DNA of 27,500 nucleotides from Prorocentrum cordatum (lineage: Eukaryota > Sar > Dinophyceae > Prorocentrales > Prorocentraceae). The notes under the pieces were generated by a model that was not told the DNA's origin, searched no databases, and was given only the letters and a program-made list of their open reading frames with translations. Both the position numbers and the translations under genes were made by a program. Position 1 is the first letter of the stretch. Every line of letters starts with the position of its first letter. Shown piece after piece: positions 9,185 through 18,865 of this stretch. The stretch spans positions 112,234 through 139,733 of the forward strand of contig CAUYUJ010020584.1 of the NCBI GenBank assembly GCA_963575745.1. Direction: 5' to 3'.

Positions 9185-10490
9185 CCTGCTCAAAAAAAAT
9201 ATAGAGAGTTTCCCACGCCACCCGCCGGGATTATCAATTCAGCTTCTCGTGTCGCAATTTACATACAATTCTGCCCCATCGCCCACCCGAAATATGACTT
9301 CACACCACCCCGGGGGGGCCCGTATCGGTCCCCCCCGCCATCCTCCGCAAAACAAATCTAAACGCGCGCACCCGTGCATCAAAAATCATCAGTTTCCAAA
9401 AACCCCTTGCGAAAACAAAAGGACGAGATGCACACCCGCGCGTTGTCGCGCGCGCATGCCGAAATCCTTCAAGACCCTTCGGTTTCGTGAGGTTTGCAAA
9501 ATATAGCGTCCAAAAAACACCGGGTTTCATAACACGAGTTTCAAGAACAAATGCGCGCGAACTCTTGCGGATTTGTTTGAAAACCATGGGTTCATCAAAA
9601 TGTGTCAGAAAATGCTACCGAACGGGCTTCGCGCACGCGCGTGCCGAAATCGTTCGAACACCCTTGCGCGCGTTCCGTCGCGAGAATCGTTTTTTCCAAA
9701 AACTGAACGAAATGCGCGCGTGTCGTCGCGCGCGCATGCCGAAATCAGTCAAAACTTGTGTGGTGCCGTAACGATTTCGAAACCGAGAGTCCATAAAACA
9801 TATGAGTAATTCTTTATGTGTATAGTGTAAAAATCGTTTCGCAACATCAGCGTTCAAAAAAGCGTGCGGTCGCGCTCTTGCGAGATCTTAAAAGAGCCAT
9901 CGGTTCTTTTCCAAATATTCAGGGAATTCTGCCCAAAGGGACTCTGGCGCCGCATGCCGAAATCACTCACACGCCCTTGCGCGCGCTGGGGGGGGGCACG
10001 ATCCGCGTCAAATAAAATCATGCCAGTCACTTTCGCGCGTCGGCCGCGCGCCCGTGTCGAACTCATTCCAAAACCTTCATCACAGACGCGAGGGCGCTGT
10101 CATCGTCGCCAGCGCGATCAGCTTCGGCGCCCGCACTGGCCGCGCCGTCGTCGTTGTCAACAGCGTCGCCAGCATCGTCACGATCATCACGTCTACCGTC
10201 GTCGACGTTGCCATGATGCTGTCCCCGCCCAAGTCGCCACCGCGGCCGCGCCGGTCGCGCCAAAACTAGCTGGCCGCTGCGCGCGCGCGATTGGGCTGGC
10301 GCCGCCGCAGATGGACCAGCCAACGCCAAGCACTCATCGGACTCGCCACCGCATGCGCGTTGCAAACCAAATTGCGGATGGGTGGGTGAAGTGTTTTCAA
10401 GAGCATGGCACGTGTCACATCGCTTGTAAAAATACGTTGCACCACATAAGTTGCACCACGTAGAGTCTCCTCTCGCAACAAAAAAAAAAA
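9185..10490 (+). repeat. Long tandem repeat family, unit 1
   Basis: First copy of a head-to-tail array. Landmarks in order: GGGATTATC near a C-rich start, GCAATTTACATA, TTCTGCCCCATCGCC, CCGAAATATGA, a C run, CGCGCG-TTGTCGCGCG plus ATGCCGAAATCC (9436-9500), a second such module at 9714-9780, a short GTC-rich section (about 10090-10215), CTAGCTGGCCGCTGCGCGCG, GTTGCAAACCAAATTGCGG, and the terminal motif TTGCACCACATAAG. No credible protein frame. Confidence 0.8.

Positions 10491-10491
<1 letters not shown>

Positions 10492-10553
<62 letters not shown>
10492..10553. repeat. Poly(A) tract, about 62 nt
   Basis: Unbroken A run immediately after the terminal motif of unit 1, preceded by an 11-A run and one C. 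No other unit junction has one. It could be a retroposed tail, slippage expansion or an assembly artefact. Confidence 0.95.
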
Positions 10554-10554
<1 letters not shown>

Positions 10555-11600
10555 ACGGCCATCCAACCTGCCCCCCGCGTTTATCCGCCCCCCCTGGGGT
10601 TGCGACAATGACGTGCGATTCAGCCCCATCGCTCAATTGATATATAAATTCATACCATCCCAATCAGGCTGCCCCCCCCCCCCCCCATCATCCCCTTTCA
10701 GAAAATACAGCGCGCGCGCTCGTTGATCAGAAGCCACTCATCTGCAAAAGCCAACTGAGAAAGAAAGGACATGCCCACGCGCGCGCCGCGGCAAAGGCAC
10801 ACCGAAATCCGTCGAAAACCTCGGGGGGATACCAAGTGAATTTTCTGTTCTATGTATAACATGAAAATTATCAGCTTGTTTTGTAAGTTGTGCGTTAACG
10901 AAGCTGGCGCACGCGCGACTGTGAAAATTCTTCGTTGAACATACATCGAATGCCCATCGACTCGTGCTAAGCCGGCAGACGGGCATCTCGCGGGCGCATG
11001 TCGACATGATTCGAGCGCGCTTGCGCGAGCGTTGCGGGGGGGGCACGACCTCTGTCACATAGTACCACGCGGGCCACTCGCGCCCGTCGGCCACGCGCGC
11101 ACGCCGCCTCCGAAAACCCCCATCGCTTGCACGCGGGCACCGTTATCGCCATCGGCGCGATGAGCACCGGCGCCGCCAGTGGCTTCGCCGTCGCCACGGT
11201 CATCCTCGTTATCAGCAGTTGTATCATTCGAGTCTGCCGTCGCCGACGTCGCCTCGATACCGCGCCCGCCCGAGTCAAAAGCTCGCGCTGAAGTTCCCGC
11301 GCGTCAACGCGGCCTGCGAAACGCAGCGCCACTGCGGCCGCGTCGGCTGCGACAGTCTAGCCGGCCGCTTTGCGCGCGAGCCCGCGCGCGCTAACGCGGC
11401 TGCAGCGACGTTCTAGCCAGCGCCAAGAAGTCATCGCAATCGCCGCCGCTGGGGCGTTGCAAACCAAGGCGCGGGCGGGCGGGCGGCGCGACTGCGCGAG
11501 CAGCGCAGCCCACAACTCCAAGCTCAAGTTCGGCAGGGTGAATTGCGCCGCAATGGCTCTACCAGCTACACGGCACCACAGATGATCTCCCTGTCAACAA
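10555..11600 (+). repeat. Long tandem repeat family, unit 2
   Basis: Diverged copy with a C-rich start, GCGATTCAGCCCCATCGC, a C run, CACACCGAAATCCGTCGAAA, a weak GTC-like section (about 11140-11260), TCTAGCCGGCCGCTTTGCGC, CGTTGCAAACCAAGGCGCG and GTGAATTGCGCCGCAA. The double-hairpin module is degraded here. Confidence 0.7.
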
Positions 11601-12010
11601 TAAAATAAAGCCCACCCACCCCCAAAAAACACCCCTCGGGGATAACGGCAAACCTCTTCGCATTGCAATGTCCAGACGGTTCTCAAACCATCCCGCCCAG
11701 GCTGGAGTTGCCCCCCCCCCCCACCTCCATCCTCTGCAACAAAACTACGCGGACACACTCGCCCATCAACAATCATAAGATTACACGAACCCTTCGCAAA
11801 GAGAACTGAGGCGACAAGCGCGCTCGCGCTTCGTCGCGCGCGCGCGCCGAATCCTCAATCAAACGCGCGCGTCGTCGCGCGCGCATGCGGGAATCCTTCG
11901 ATAACCATTGGTTTCATGGGGGTTCAATATCGAGCAGCGATTGCCACGATTGCGCCGCGTGGTTTGAAGCGACCATATTGCACCACGTAAGTTCCCCTCT
12001 TTGTCTTGAA
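11601..12010 (+). repeat. Long tandem repeat family, unit 3 (internally deleted)
   Basis: Short copy of about 410 bp. It keeps the head (GGGGATAACGGC, GCAATGTCCAGACGGTTCT, C run), one module (11863-11925: GCGCGCGTCGTCGCGCGC then GAATCCTTCGATAACC) and the tail motif TTGCACCACGTAAG, but lacks the GTC and CTAGCTGGCCGC sections. Confidence 0.68.
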
Positions 12011-12925
12011 AAATATACATATAAATACTGATAAAAGACCCCCCCCCCGGGACTATCGGCACCCATTTTCGCACTGCAATTTACAAATGGTTCTGGCCCA
12101 TCGCCAATCCGAAATACGAGGCCATACAATCCCAACCAGGCCAGCGTCGCCCCCCCCCCCCGCTATTCATTGCAAGAACTCCAACGCGCGCACACTCGTT
12201 AATCCAAAATCATCAGCTTTCAGACATCCCCTGCAACACAAAAAAAATAAATGCACGCGCGCGCGTCGTCGCGCGCATCCTTCAAACACCGACGGTCTCG
12301 CAAGGATTGCAACATCAAGTGTCGAATCAATAGTTTTAAAACTCATGGTTTCGCAACGCGGAATTCCACGCGAACAACTGGCACGCTTCTGCAAATTCTT
12401 GAGAAACCATAAGTTGATAAACATGCTCACATAATGCTACCAAACAGGATTCGCGCACGCATGTCTAATTCGTTCGAACGCCCTTGCGCGCGCGCTGGGG
12501 TGGCACGATCCGCGTCCAGAAAAATCATACGGGCCACTCTCGCGCGTCTACCGCGCGCGCATCTCGAACTCCTTCCAAAACCTTCATCACCGACTCGAAG
12601 ACGCCGTCATCGTCGCCGGCGTCATCAGCATCGGCGCCGACTGAAGTGCCCGTTGGAATGTGCCGAGCGGTCAACGCCACCGCGCCCGCGTCGGTCGCGC
12701 CAAACTAGCTGGCCGCTGCGCGCGCGAGCACGCACGGGTCCGCGCGGCCGCAGAGATGCACCAGCCAACGCCCAGCACTCATCGCAATCGCTTCCGCGTG
12801 GGTTTTGCAAACCAAGCTGCGCGTGGGGGGTGGGATGATTCCGCGAGCAGTGGAGTCGACGACTTCATGTTCGGCAAGGTGAACTGCACCACATAACATT
12901 CTCCACTAAGATTCTCCTTCCTTAA
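12011..12925 (+). repeat. Long tandem repeat family, unit 4
   Basis: Head GGGACTATCGGCACCC, GCAATTTACAAATGGTTCTG, a module at 12254-12310 that lacks GCCGAAA, then CGAACGCCCTTGCGCGCGC, a 40-bp GTC-like section (about 12600-12640), CAAACTAGCTGGCCGCTGCG, GTTTTGCAAACCAAGCTGCG and tail CTGCACCACATAACATTCTCC. Confidence 0.78.
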
Positions 12926-13163
12926 AACAGAGAAGACTCTACCCCCCCCGGCGTTATCGGCCCCCCTTTCGGGTATGTAGATTCGGGTATGTAAATCATG
13001 TATGATTCTGACCACATGTCCATCCGAAACATGAATTTACACTATCCCCGGGGGAGCGGGTTCCCCCCCCTGAGGTTCCCTTGTACAAAACTCTATGATG
13101 TGACATTTGTTGTTCTGACATAACATTTGTTCGCGAATCCCTTGCCAAAAAAACGAAGTGCAC

Positions 13164-13236
13164 ACGCGCGCGTCGTCGCGCGCACATGCCGAAATCCTTG
13201 GAAAACCTTCGGTGCCAGAAGGATTTCGCAATCGAG
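13164..13236 (+). repeat. Double-hairpin module
   Basis: Hairpin 1: GCGCGCG (13166-13172), loop TCGT, CGCGCGC (13177-13183). Hairpin 2: CGAAATCCTT (13190-13199) pairs with AAGGATTTCG (13219-13228). The spacer between hairpins is ACATGC-like. Confidence 0.8.
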
Positions 13237-13455
13237 TTTCCGAAAACATGCAAAAACACAAGGTTTCGCAACACTGCTGTACTAAAAAAGCTTACGCGCG
13301 AGCTCTTGCGAAATCTTAAGAAAACCATAGGTTTTTCAAGATCTTCACAAAATGCTACCAAACGGGCTTCGCGAGCGCGCATGTCGAAATCTGTCGAACG
13401 CCCTTGCGCGTGTGCCGTCGCGAGAATCCTCTGCAACAAATGGCACGAAATGCAA

Positions 13456-13530
13456 ACGCGCGCGTCGTCGCGCGCGTATGCCGAAATCCTTCAAAACCAA
13501 ACGGTTTCGGAAGGATTTCAAAATCGCGTG
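13456..13530 (+). repeat. Double-hairpin module
   Basis: Hairpin 1: GCGCGCG (13458-13464), TCGT, CGCGCGC (13469-13475). Hairpin 2: GAAATCCTTC (13483-13492) pairs with GAAGGATTTC (13510-13519), with an inner AACC/GGTT pairing. Confidence 0.82.
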
Positions 13531-13600
13531 TCCAAAAAAAAAAACCTAATAAACACAAGGTTTCGCAACACGGACTTTCAACAAAAGCGAGCGCGCGCGT

Positions 13601-14256
13601 TCTGGCGTCGTCGTCGTCGTCGTCGCCGTCCTCCCTCCTCCCGCGTCGTCGTCGTCGTCGCCTACGTCGTCCTCTGTCTTTCCTCGTGTTCGTCGTCGTC
13701 GTCCTCTTTGGCGTCGTGGTCGTTTCCGTCGTCGTTGTCGCCGTGGTCGTCCTTCCTCTTCTTCCTCGTCGTCGTCGTCCGTCGTCGGCGTCTCGTTGTC
13801 GTCCCTCTTGTTTCGTCGCCGTCGTCGTCGTCGTCGTCGTTGTCGTCGTCGTCTTCCCTCCTCCCTCGTCGTTGTCGTCGTCGGCGTCGCCGTCCTTCCT
13901 CCTTCTTCGTCGTTCGCGTCGTCGCCGTCCTCCCAATTCCCTCGTCGTTGTCGTCGTTATCGTCGTTGTCGTCGTTGTCGCAGTCGTCGTCCTCCCTCCT
14001 CCCTCGTCGTCGTCTTTGTTGGCGACAACGTTGTCGTCGTTGTCGTCTTGTCTTCGTCGTCGTCGTCGGCGTCTTCGGCGTCGGCGTCGTCGTCGTCGTC
14101 ATCGTCGTCGTCGCCGGCGTCGTCGTCGTCGGTGTCGTCGCCGGTGTCGTCGTCGAAGTCGTTGGAGACGTCGTCGGTGTCGGCGTAGTCGGTGTCGGCG
14201 GCGCCGTCGTCGTCGTTGTCGCTGTCGTCGTCGGCGTCGGTGTCGTGGCCAAGTGC
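13601..14256. repeat. (GTC)n tract within unit 5
   Basis: About 655 bp of CGT/GTC triplets with CTC-rich and GGCGTC variants. All frames are open for long stretches (Val/Ser/Arg, Asp/Thr on the minus strand); not coding. Confidence 0.93.
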
Positions 14257-14612
14257 CATGTGGTACCTACCGTCACGGTTTTGTCTTAAGATGTCTTGCG
14301 ACCAAGTTGCGGGTGGGAAGGTGGGATGTTTGCACGAGCAGCGGAGAGGACAGCTTCAAGACGGTCAAACTGAATTCTCCCTTCTAGAAACAATAGGATC
14401 TACCCCCCCCCCTGGCGTTATCACTCCCCCTTTTCGGGTATGTAGATCATATACGATTCTGACCACATGTCCCCTAAATATGAATTTACACTATCCCATG
14501 GGGGCTGGGTTCCCCCCCCTGAGGTCCCGTTGTAAAAAACACTATGCGGTGACATTTGTTGTTCTAACAGAGCACTTGTTCGCGAATCCCTTGCAAAAAA
14601 CGGACGAAGTGC

Positions 14613-14690
14613 GCACGCGCGCGTCGTCGCGCGCACATGCCGAAACCCTTCAAAAACCTTCGGTGCCGGAAGGATTTCGCAATCGAGTTT
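14613..14690 (+). repeat. Double-hairpin module
   Basis: Hairpin 1: GCGCGCG (14617-14623), TCGT, CGCGCGC (14628-14634). Hairpin 2: CGAAACCCTT (14641-14650) with AAGGATTTCG (14670-14679), one mismatch. Confidence 0.78.
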
Positions 14691-14908
14691 TCAAAACAAA
14701 CATACAAAAACACAAGGTTTCGCAACACCGATTTGCTAAAAAAGCTTACGCGCGAGCTCTTGCGAAATCTTGAGAAAACCATAGGTTGTTCAAGATCTTC
14801 ACAAAATGCTACCAAACGGGCTTCGCGCGCGCGCATGTCGAAATCTGTCGAACGCCCTTGCGCGTGTGCCGTCGCGAAAATCCTCTGCAACAAATGGGAC
14901 GAAGTGCA

Positions 14909-14985
14909 GACGCGCGCGTCGTCGCCCGCGTATGCCGAAATCCTTCAAAACCAAACGGTTTCGGAAGGATTTCAAAATCGCGTGT
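14909..14985 (+). repeat. Double-hairpin module
   Basis: Hairpin 1: GCGCGCG (14912-14918), TCGT, CGCCCGC (14923-14929), one mismatch. Hairpin 2: GAAATCCTTC (14937-14946) with GAAGGATTTC (14964-14973), perfect. Confidence 0.8.
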
Positions 14986-15055
14986 CCAAAAAAAACCTAC
15001 AAAAACACAAGGTTTCGCAACACGGATTTTCAACAAAAGCGTGCGCGCGCGCTCT

Positions 15056-15632
15056 TGCGTCGTCGTCGTCGTCGTCCGCACCGTCCTCCCTCCTCCCGCG
15101 TCGTCGTCGTCGTCGCCTACGTCGTCCTCTGTCTTTCCTCGTGTTCGTCGTCGTCGTCCTCTTTGGCGTCGTGGTCGTTTCCGTCGTCGTTGTCGCCGTG
15201 GTCGTCCTTCCTCCTCCTCCCTCGTCGTCGTCGTCGTCCGTCGTCGGCGTCTCGTCGTCGTCCCTCTATTTCGTCGTCGTCGTCGTCGTCGTCCTCTTCT
15301 CGTCGTCGTTTCCGTCGTCGTTGTCGCGTCGCCGTTCCTCCTCCTTCTTCGTCGTTCGCGTCGTCGCCGTCCTCCTTCCTCCCTCGTCGTTGTCGTCGTT
15401 GTCGTCGTTGTCGCCGTCGTCGTCCTCCCTCCTCCTTCGACGTCGTCTTCGTTGGCGACGTCGTCGTCGTCGTCTTCGTCGTCGTCGGCGTCGGCGTCGT
15501 CGTCATCTTCGTCGTCGTCGACGTCGGCGTCGTCGTCGTCGACGTCGTCGTCGTCGGCTTCGTTGACGTCTTCGTCGTCGTCGGTGTCGTCGTTGTCGTC
15601 GTCGTCGGCGTCGTCATCGTCATCGCCGTGGG
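15056..15632. repeat. (GTC)n tract within unit 6
   Basis: About 575 bp of CGT/GTC triplets at the same place in the unit as the tract in unit 5. The first part shares long identical stretches with it, then the two diverge in repeat pattern. Confidence 0.93.
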
Positions 15633-15710
15633 TTTTGCAAACCAAGTTGCGGGTGGGTGGGTGGGATGTTTGCAAGAGCGCGGGATGTGTCAACTCGTTT
15701 GTTAAAATCA

Positions 15711-15826
15711 ATTGCACCACATAGATTGCAACACACAAACACATTGCACCGCATAGATTGCACTACGTAGCTTGCACCACGTGGATTGCATCAGGTAGCC
15801 TTCACCACGTATACTCCATCATGTAC
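15711..15826 (+). repeat. 14-bp minisatellite, ATTGCACCACATAG type
   Basis: About eight copies of a 14-bp motif in sequence: ATTGCACCACATAG, an 18-bp variant, ATTGCACCGCATAG, ATTGCACTACGTAG, CTTGCACCACGTGG, ATTGCATCAGGTAG, CCTTCACCACGTAT, ACTCCATCATGTAC. Copies decay toward the right. The first matches the terminal motif of the long repeat units. Confidence 0.88.
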
Positions 15827-15836
15827 ATATCTTTTA

Positions 15837-15868
15837 AAAAAATCTATATATATATATATATATACTAG
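15837..15868. repeat. Short (TA)n run
   Basis: TATATA run directly after the 14-bp minisatellite. It is followed by a GCGCGCGC-TTC-GCGCGC palindrome near 15876-15892. Confidence 0.85.
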
Positions 15869-15959
15869 AACCATCGCGCGCGCTTCGCGCGCTCTCAGGT
15901 TCCAGTTGAAGTCGCTGCTCAGGTGCGATGCCCGCGACGATTCTTACCACGAAGGCGGC

Positions 15960-16310
15960 GGCGTGCACTGCAAGCCACGTGTTCCGGAAGCGCACTCCTG
16001 GAACATGGGAGCGGAGATCCCCGATCCTCATCGTTCGCATGCCATGGGATGCACAGAGACATACTAATACTATGTGTCCGCCTTGGAGGCGCGCGTCCGA
16101 CCCGAACATATAGTATACCCATCTTGTAGTATATCGTTTCTCGAGCGGTGTGGCCAGAAAGCGCCCGCCACGACGCATATACTATAAGATTTCTCGGTTC
16201 GCGCGTCGCCCCTGGGGCGGCGACGAACACATAGTATAAGTATGTTGGGGGGACGCCGATGCCATGTTCCGGAGGAGCGTTCCCGGAGCATGGGGCGCCA
16301 GAAGCTCCCA
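15960..16310. mobile_element. Fold-back inverted-repeat element
   Basis: The left arm (about 15960-16110) and right arm (about 16170-16310) are reverse complements with divergence. The pair ATACTAATACTATGTG (16061-16076) and CACATAGTATAAGTAT (16228-16243) matches with one mismatch. GTTCCGGAAGCGCACTCCTG near 15981 pairs with the region near 16263-16290 (GAGGAGCGTTCCCGG). The inner part again has ATAGTATA motifs on both sides. Arms are of order 120-140 bp around a centre of about 60 bp. No coding frame or obvious target duplication was found; transposon type unknown. Confidence 0.62.
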
Positions 16311-16329
16311 CGCTCTTCCCCCCTCCCAG

Positions 16330-17270
16330 ACTATCCTGCCGAGGAACTCTTGGGCTGCGCAGGGCCAGTCTTGCGGGCTCCCTGGGGCTCTCTGGGCCCG
16401 CCTGGGGCTGTTTGGGAGCGGGCGGACCTGGAGGCGCGCTGGGCCCTATCGGAGCGCCGGAAAGCCGAAAAGACAAGAAGGCCAAGATCCTCCAATTCGT
16501 ACGAAAAATTAACGATTTTGGCCTGTTGGGACCCTCTTGGGGGTGTTCCTGGAGGCGTCTTGAGCCATGTTTGAAGCCTCTTGGGAGCTACCTGGGGCCT
16601 CCTGGGGCTGTCTTGAGGCGGAAGCGCTGGGTTTTCCGGACACAGTCCGTCTCTTGGACACCTCTCGGGCCTGTTTTGGGGCACTCGTGGGCTGCCCTGG
16701 GCGCTTCTTGGGCCAGCCTTGGGCTCTCCGGGACCGCCTCGGGGCGGCCTTGGGCGCTTCTGGAGCTGTCTTGGGGCGGTCTTGGAGGCCTCCTGGGCCG
16801 CCTAAGCCGCAAAGGTCAGAAGGCCAAAACCCTTGCAAAACGATTGTAAGACCATAATTTGTTGGCCTGCTGGGGCCCTCGTGGGAGTGCTCTTGGAAGC
16901 GTTTGGAGCCATGTTGGAGGACTCTTGGGGGCTGCCTGGGGCCTCCAGGGTCACTAGTGAGGTGGGAGCCCTGGGTGTCTTGGGCCCTTCGTGGGCTTCT
17001 TTTGGAGCCTTCGTGGGCTGTCGTGGGCGTTTCTTGGGCAAGCATTGGGCTCTCTGGGGCCGCCTTGGGCTTGTCTTGGGGGCCTCTGGGGCTGCTGGGG
17101 GGCGGACCTGGAGACCTCCCAGGCCGTCGTGGAGCGTCGTACAACCGAAAAAACCAAAAGGCCAAAATCCCTCCGAAACCCTCGGAAAACCATCGATTTT
17201 GGCCTCCCAGGGCTCTCTGGGGAGTGTTCCTGGAAGCGTCCGGAGCCATGTTGGAGGGCTCCTGAAACCT
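16330..17270 (+). repeat. Tandem repeat, three copies of about 340 bp, GGGCT-rich
   Basis: Copies are anchored by AGGCCAARAYCC at 16479, 16821 and 17159 (periods 342 and 338). Each is followed by an ATTTTGGCCT or related motif, a GTGNTCNTGGAAGCGT-like stretch, GAGCCATGTT and a GCCTGGGGCCTCC-type segment. Between anchors lie short GGGCT/CTTGGG sub-repeats. Open frames on both strands (Leu/Gly/Trp or Pro/Arg-rich) follow from the repeat and are not assigned as genes. Confidence 0.82.
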
Positions 17271-17586
<316 letters not shown>

Positions 17587-17621
17587 TACACATATACATA
17601 TGCATATACATATACATTTAC

Positions 17622-17652
<31 letters not shown>

Positions 17653-18282
17653 CATACATACACAAATATATATATACCTACATATACGTATACATATACA
17701 TATACACATACATATATATACACATATACATATACATATATAAATATACATATACATATAAATATAAATATACATATACATATGCATATACATATACATA
17801 AACACATACATATACATATACATATACAAATACATATACATATACATATACAAATACAAATACATACACATATACATATACATATACATACACACATACA
17901 TACAAACAAATACATATACATATACATGGACATATGCAAATACATATACAATTATATATATACATATACATTCACATGTACGAATACACATCTATATATA
18001 TATATATATCGGCACATAACTATACATATACATACACATATGAATAAACATGTACATATACATATACATATACATATGCATATACATATACATTTACATA
18101 TGCATATGCATATACATAAACATGAACATAAACATAAACAAAAACATAAACATATACATATACATATACATATACCTATACATATACATATGTATATAGA
18201 TATACATGGACACATACATATACATATACGTACGCATACACATATACATTTACATATACATGTACATATTCATATACATATG

Positions 18283-18334
<52 letters not shown>

Positions 18335-18604
18335 AACATATACGTATACATATACGCACATATACATATGCATATACATATACATATACATAAACATATA
18401 CATATACGTATACGTATACATATACATGTACATATACGTAAACATATACATATATACACACATATGCATATACATATACATACACACATATACATATGCA
18501 TATACATGTACAAGTAGATTTGCATTTGCATATACATAAACATATACATGTACATATACATATACATACAGATACACACGAATGTACATATAAATGTAAA
18601 TATA
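17587..18604. repeat. (TATACA)n hexamer satellite, about 1 kb
   Basis: Variants of ACATAT/TATACA with TGCATA, AAACAT, ACGTAT and CACACA substitutions. Open frames are Tyr/Ile/His or Met/Tyr/Cys repeats and are not genes. Confidence 0.96.
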
Positions 18605-18865
18605 TGCGTATGTGTGGGAGAACGCGTTCCACGGGCGCTCGCCTTGGGAGCATTCGGCGGCGCGTTTCGAACCGGGGGGTGGGCTCCCCCCCAACACTCG
18701 GTGCCGTCGATCAAAACCAAAGGGGACCCCCCTCCCACCAAAGACCCCCCTTCCCGAACCCCCCTCCCAAAGGGGGGGGGGTCAACCCCCCCCCTTTCGG
18801 CGCCGGCGCAGGCGCCGGCGCTGGCGGCCGCCAGCAGCGCCGACGGCGGGGACGCAGCGACGATG
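18605..18865. other. G/C-run-rich flank of the CCA tract
   Basis: Contains several C and G runs of 7-10 bases (about 18675-18800) and a GGCGCCGGCGCAGGCGCCGG palindrome-like stretch (about 18800-18825). No gene was seen. A related G/C-run flank is present on the other side of the CCA tract. Confidence 0.55.

Larger units (their letters stand above)
12926..14390 (+). repeat. Long tandem repeat family, unit 5
   Basis: Full copy with two double-hairpin modules (13164-13236 and 13456-13530) and a greatly expanded GTC tract (about 13601-14256), then CGACCAAGTTGCGGGTGGG. Head and module regions are close to unit 6 at an offset of about 1451 bp. The tail differs from the canonical TTGCACCACATA motif. 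Confidence 0.85.
14391..15830 (+). repeat. Long tandem repeat family, unit 6
   Basis: Near-duplicate of unit 5, sharing TTCTGACCACATGTCC, ATGAATTTACACTATCCC, CCCCCCCTGAGGT and TGACATTTGTTGTTCT. It has two modules (14613-14690 and 14909-14985), a GTC tract (15056-15632), GTTTTGCAAACCAAGTTGCG and an expanded tail. Confidence 0.85.

Noticed and set aside
13186-15744. Long frames over 300 codons on both strands
   Set aside because: They come from the GTC tracts in units 5 and 6, and all frames on both strands are open there.
9185-15830. CRISPR-like array
   Set aside because: Units are hundreds of bases long and diverged, with no short identical repeats and unique spacers; the context is eukaryotic.
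16505-17215. ATTTTGGCCT words resembling the dinoflagellate spliced-leader core ATTTTGGCTCAAG
   Set aside because: Only the first eight bases agree, the CTCAAG part is missing, and the words lie inside the 340-bp repeat.
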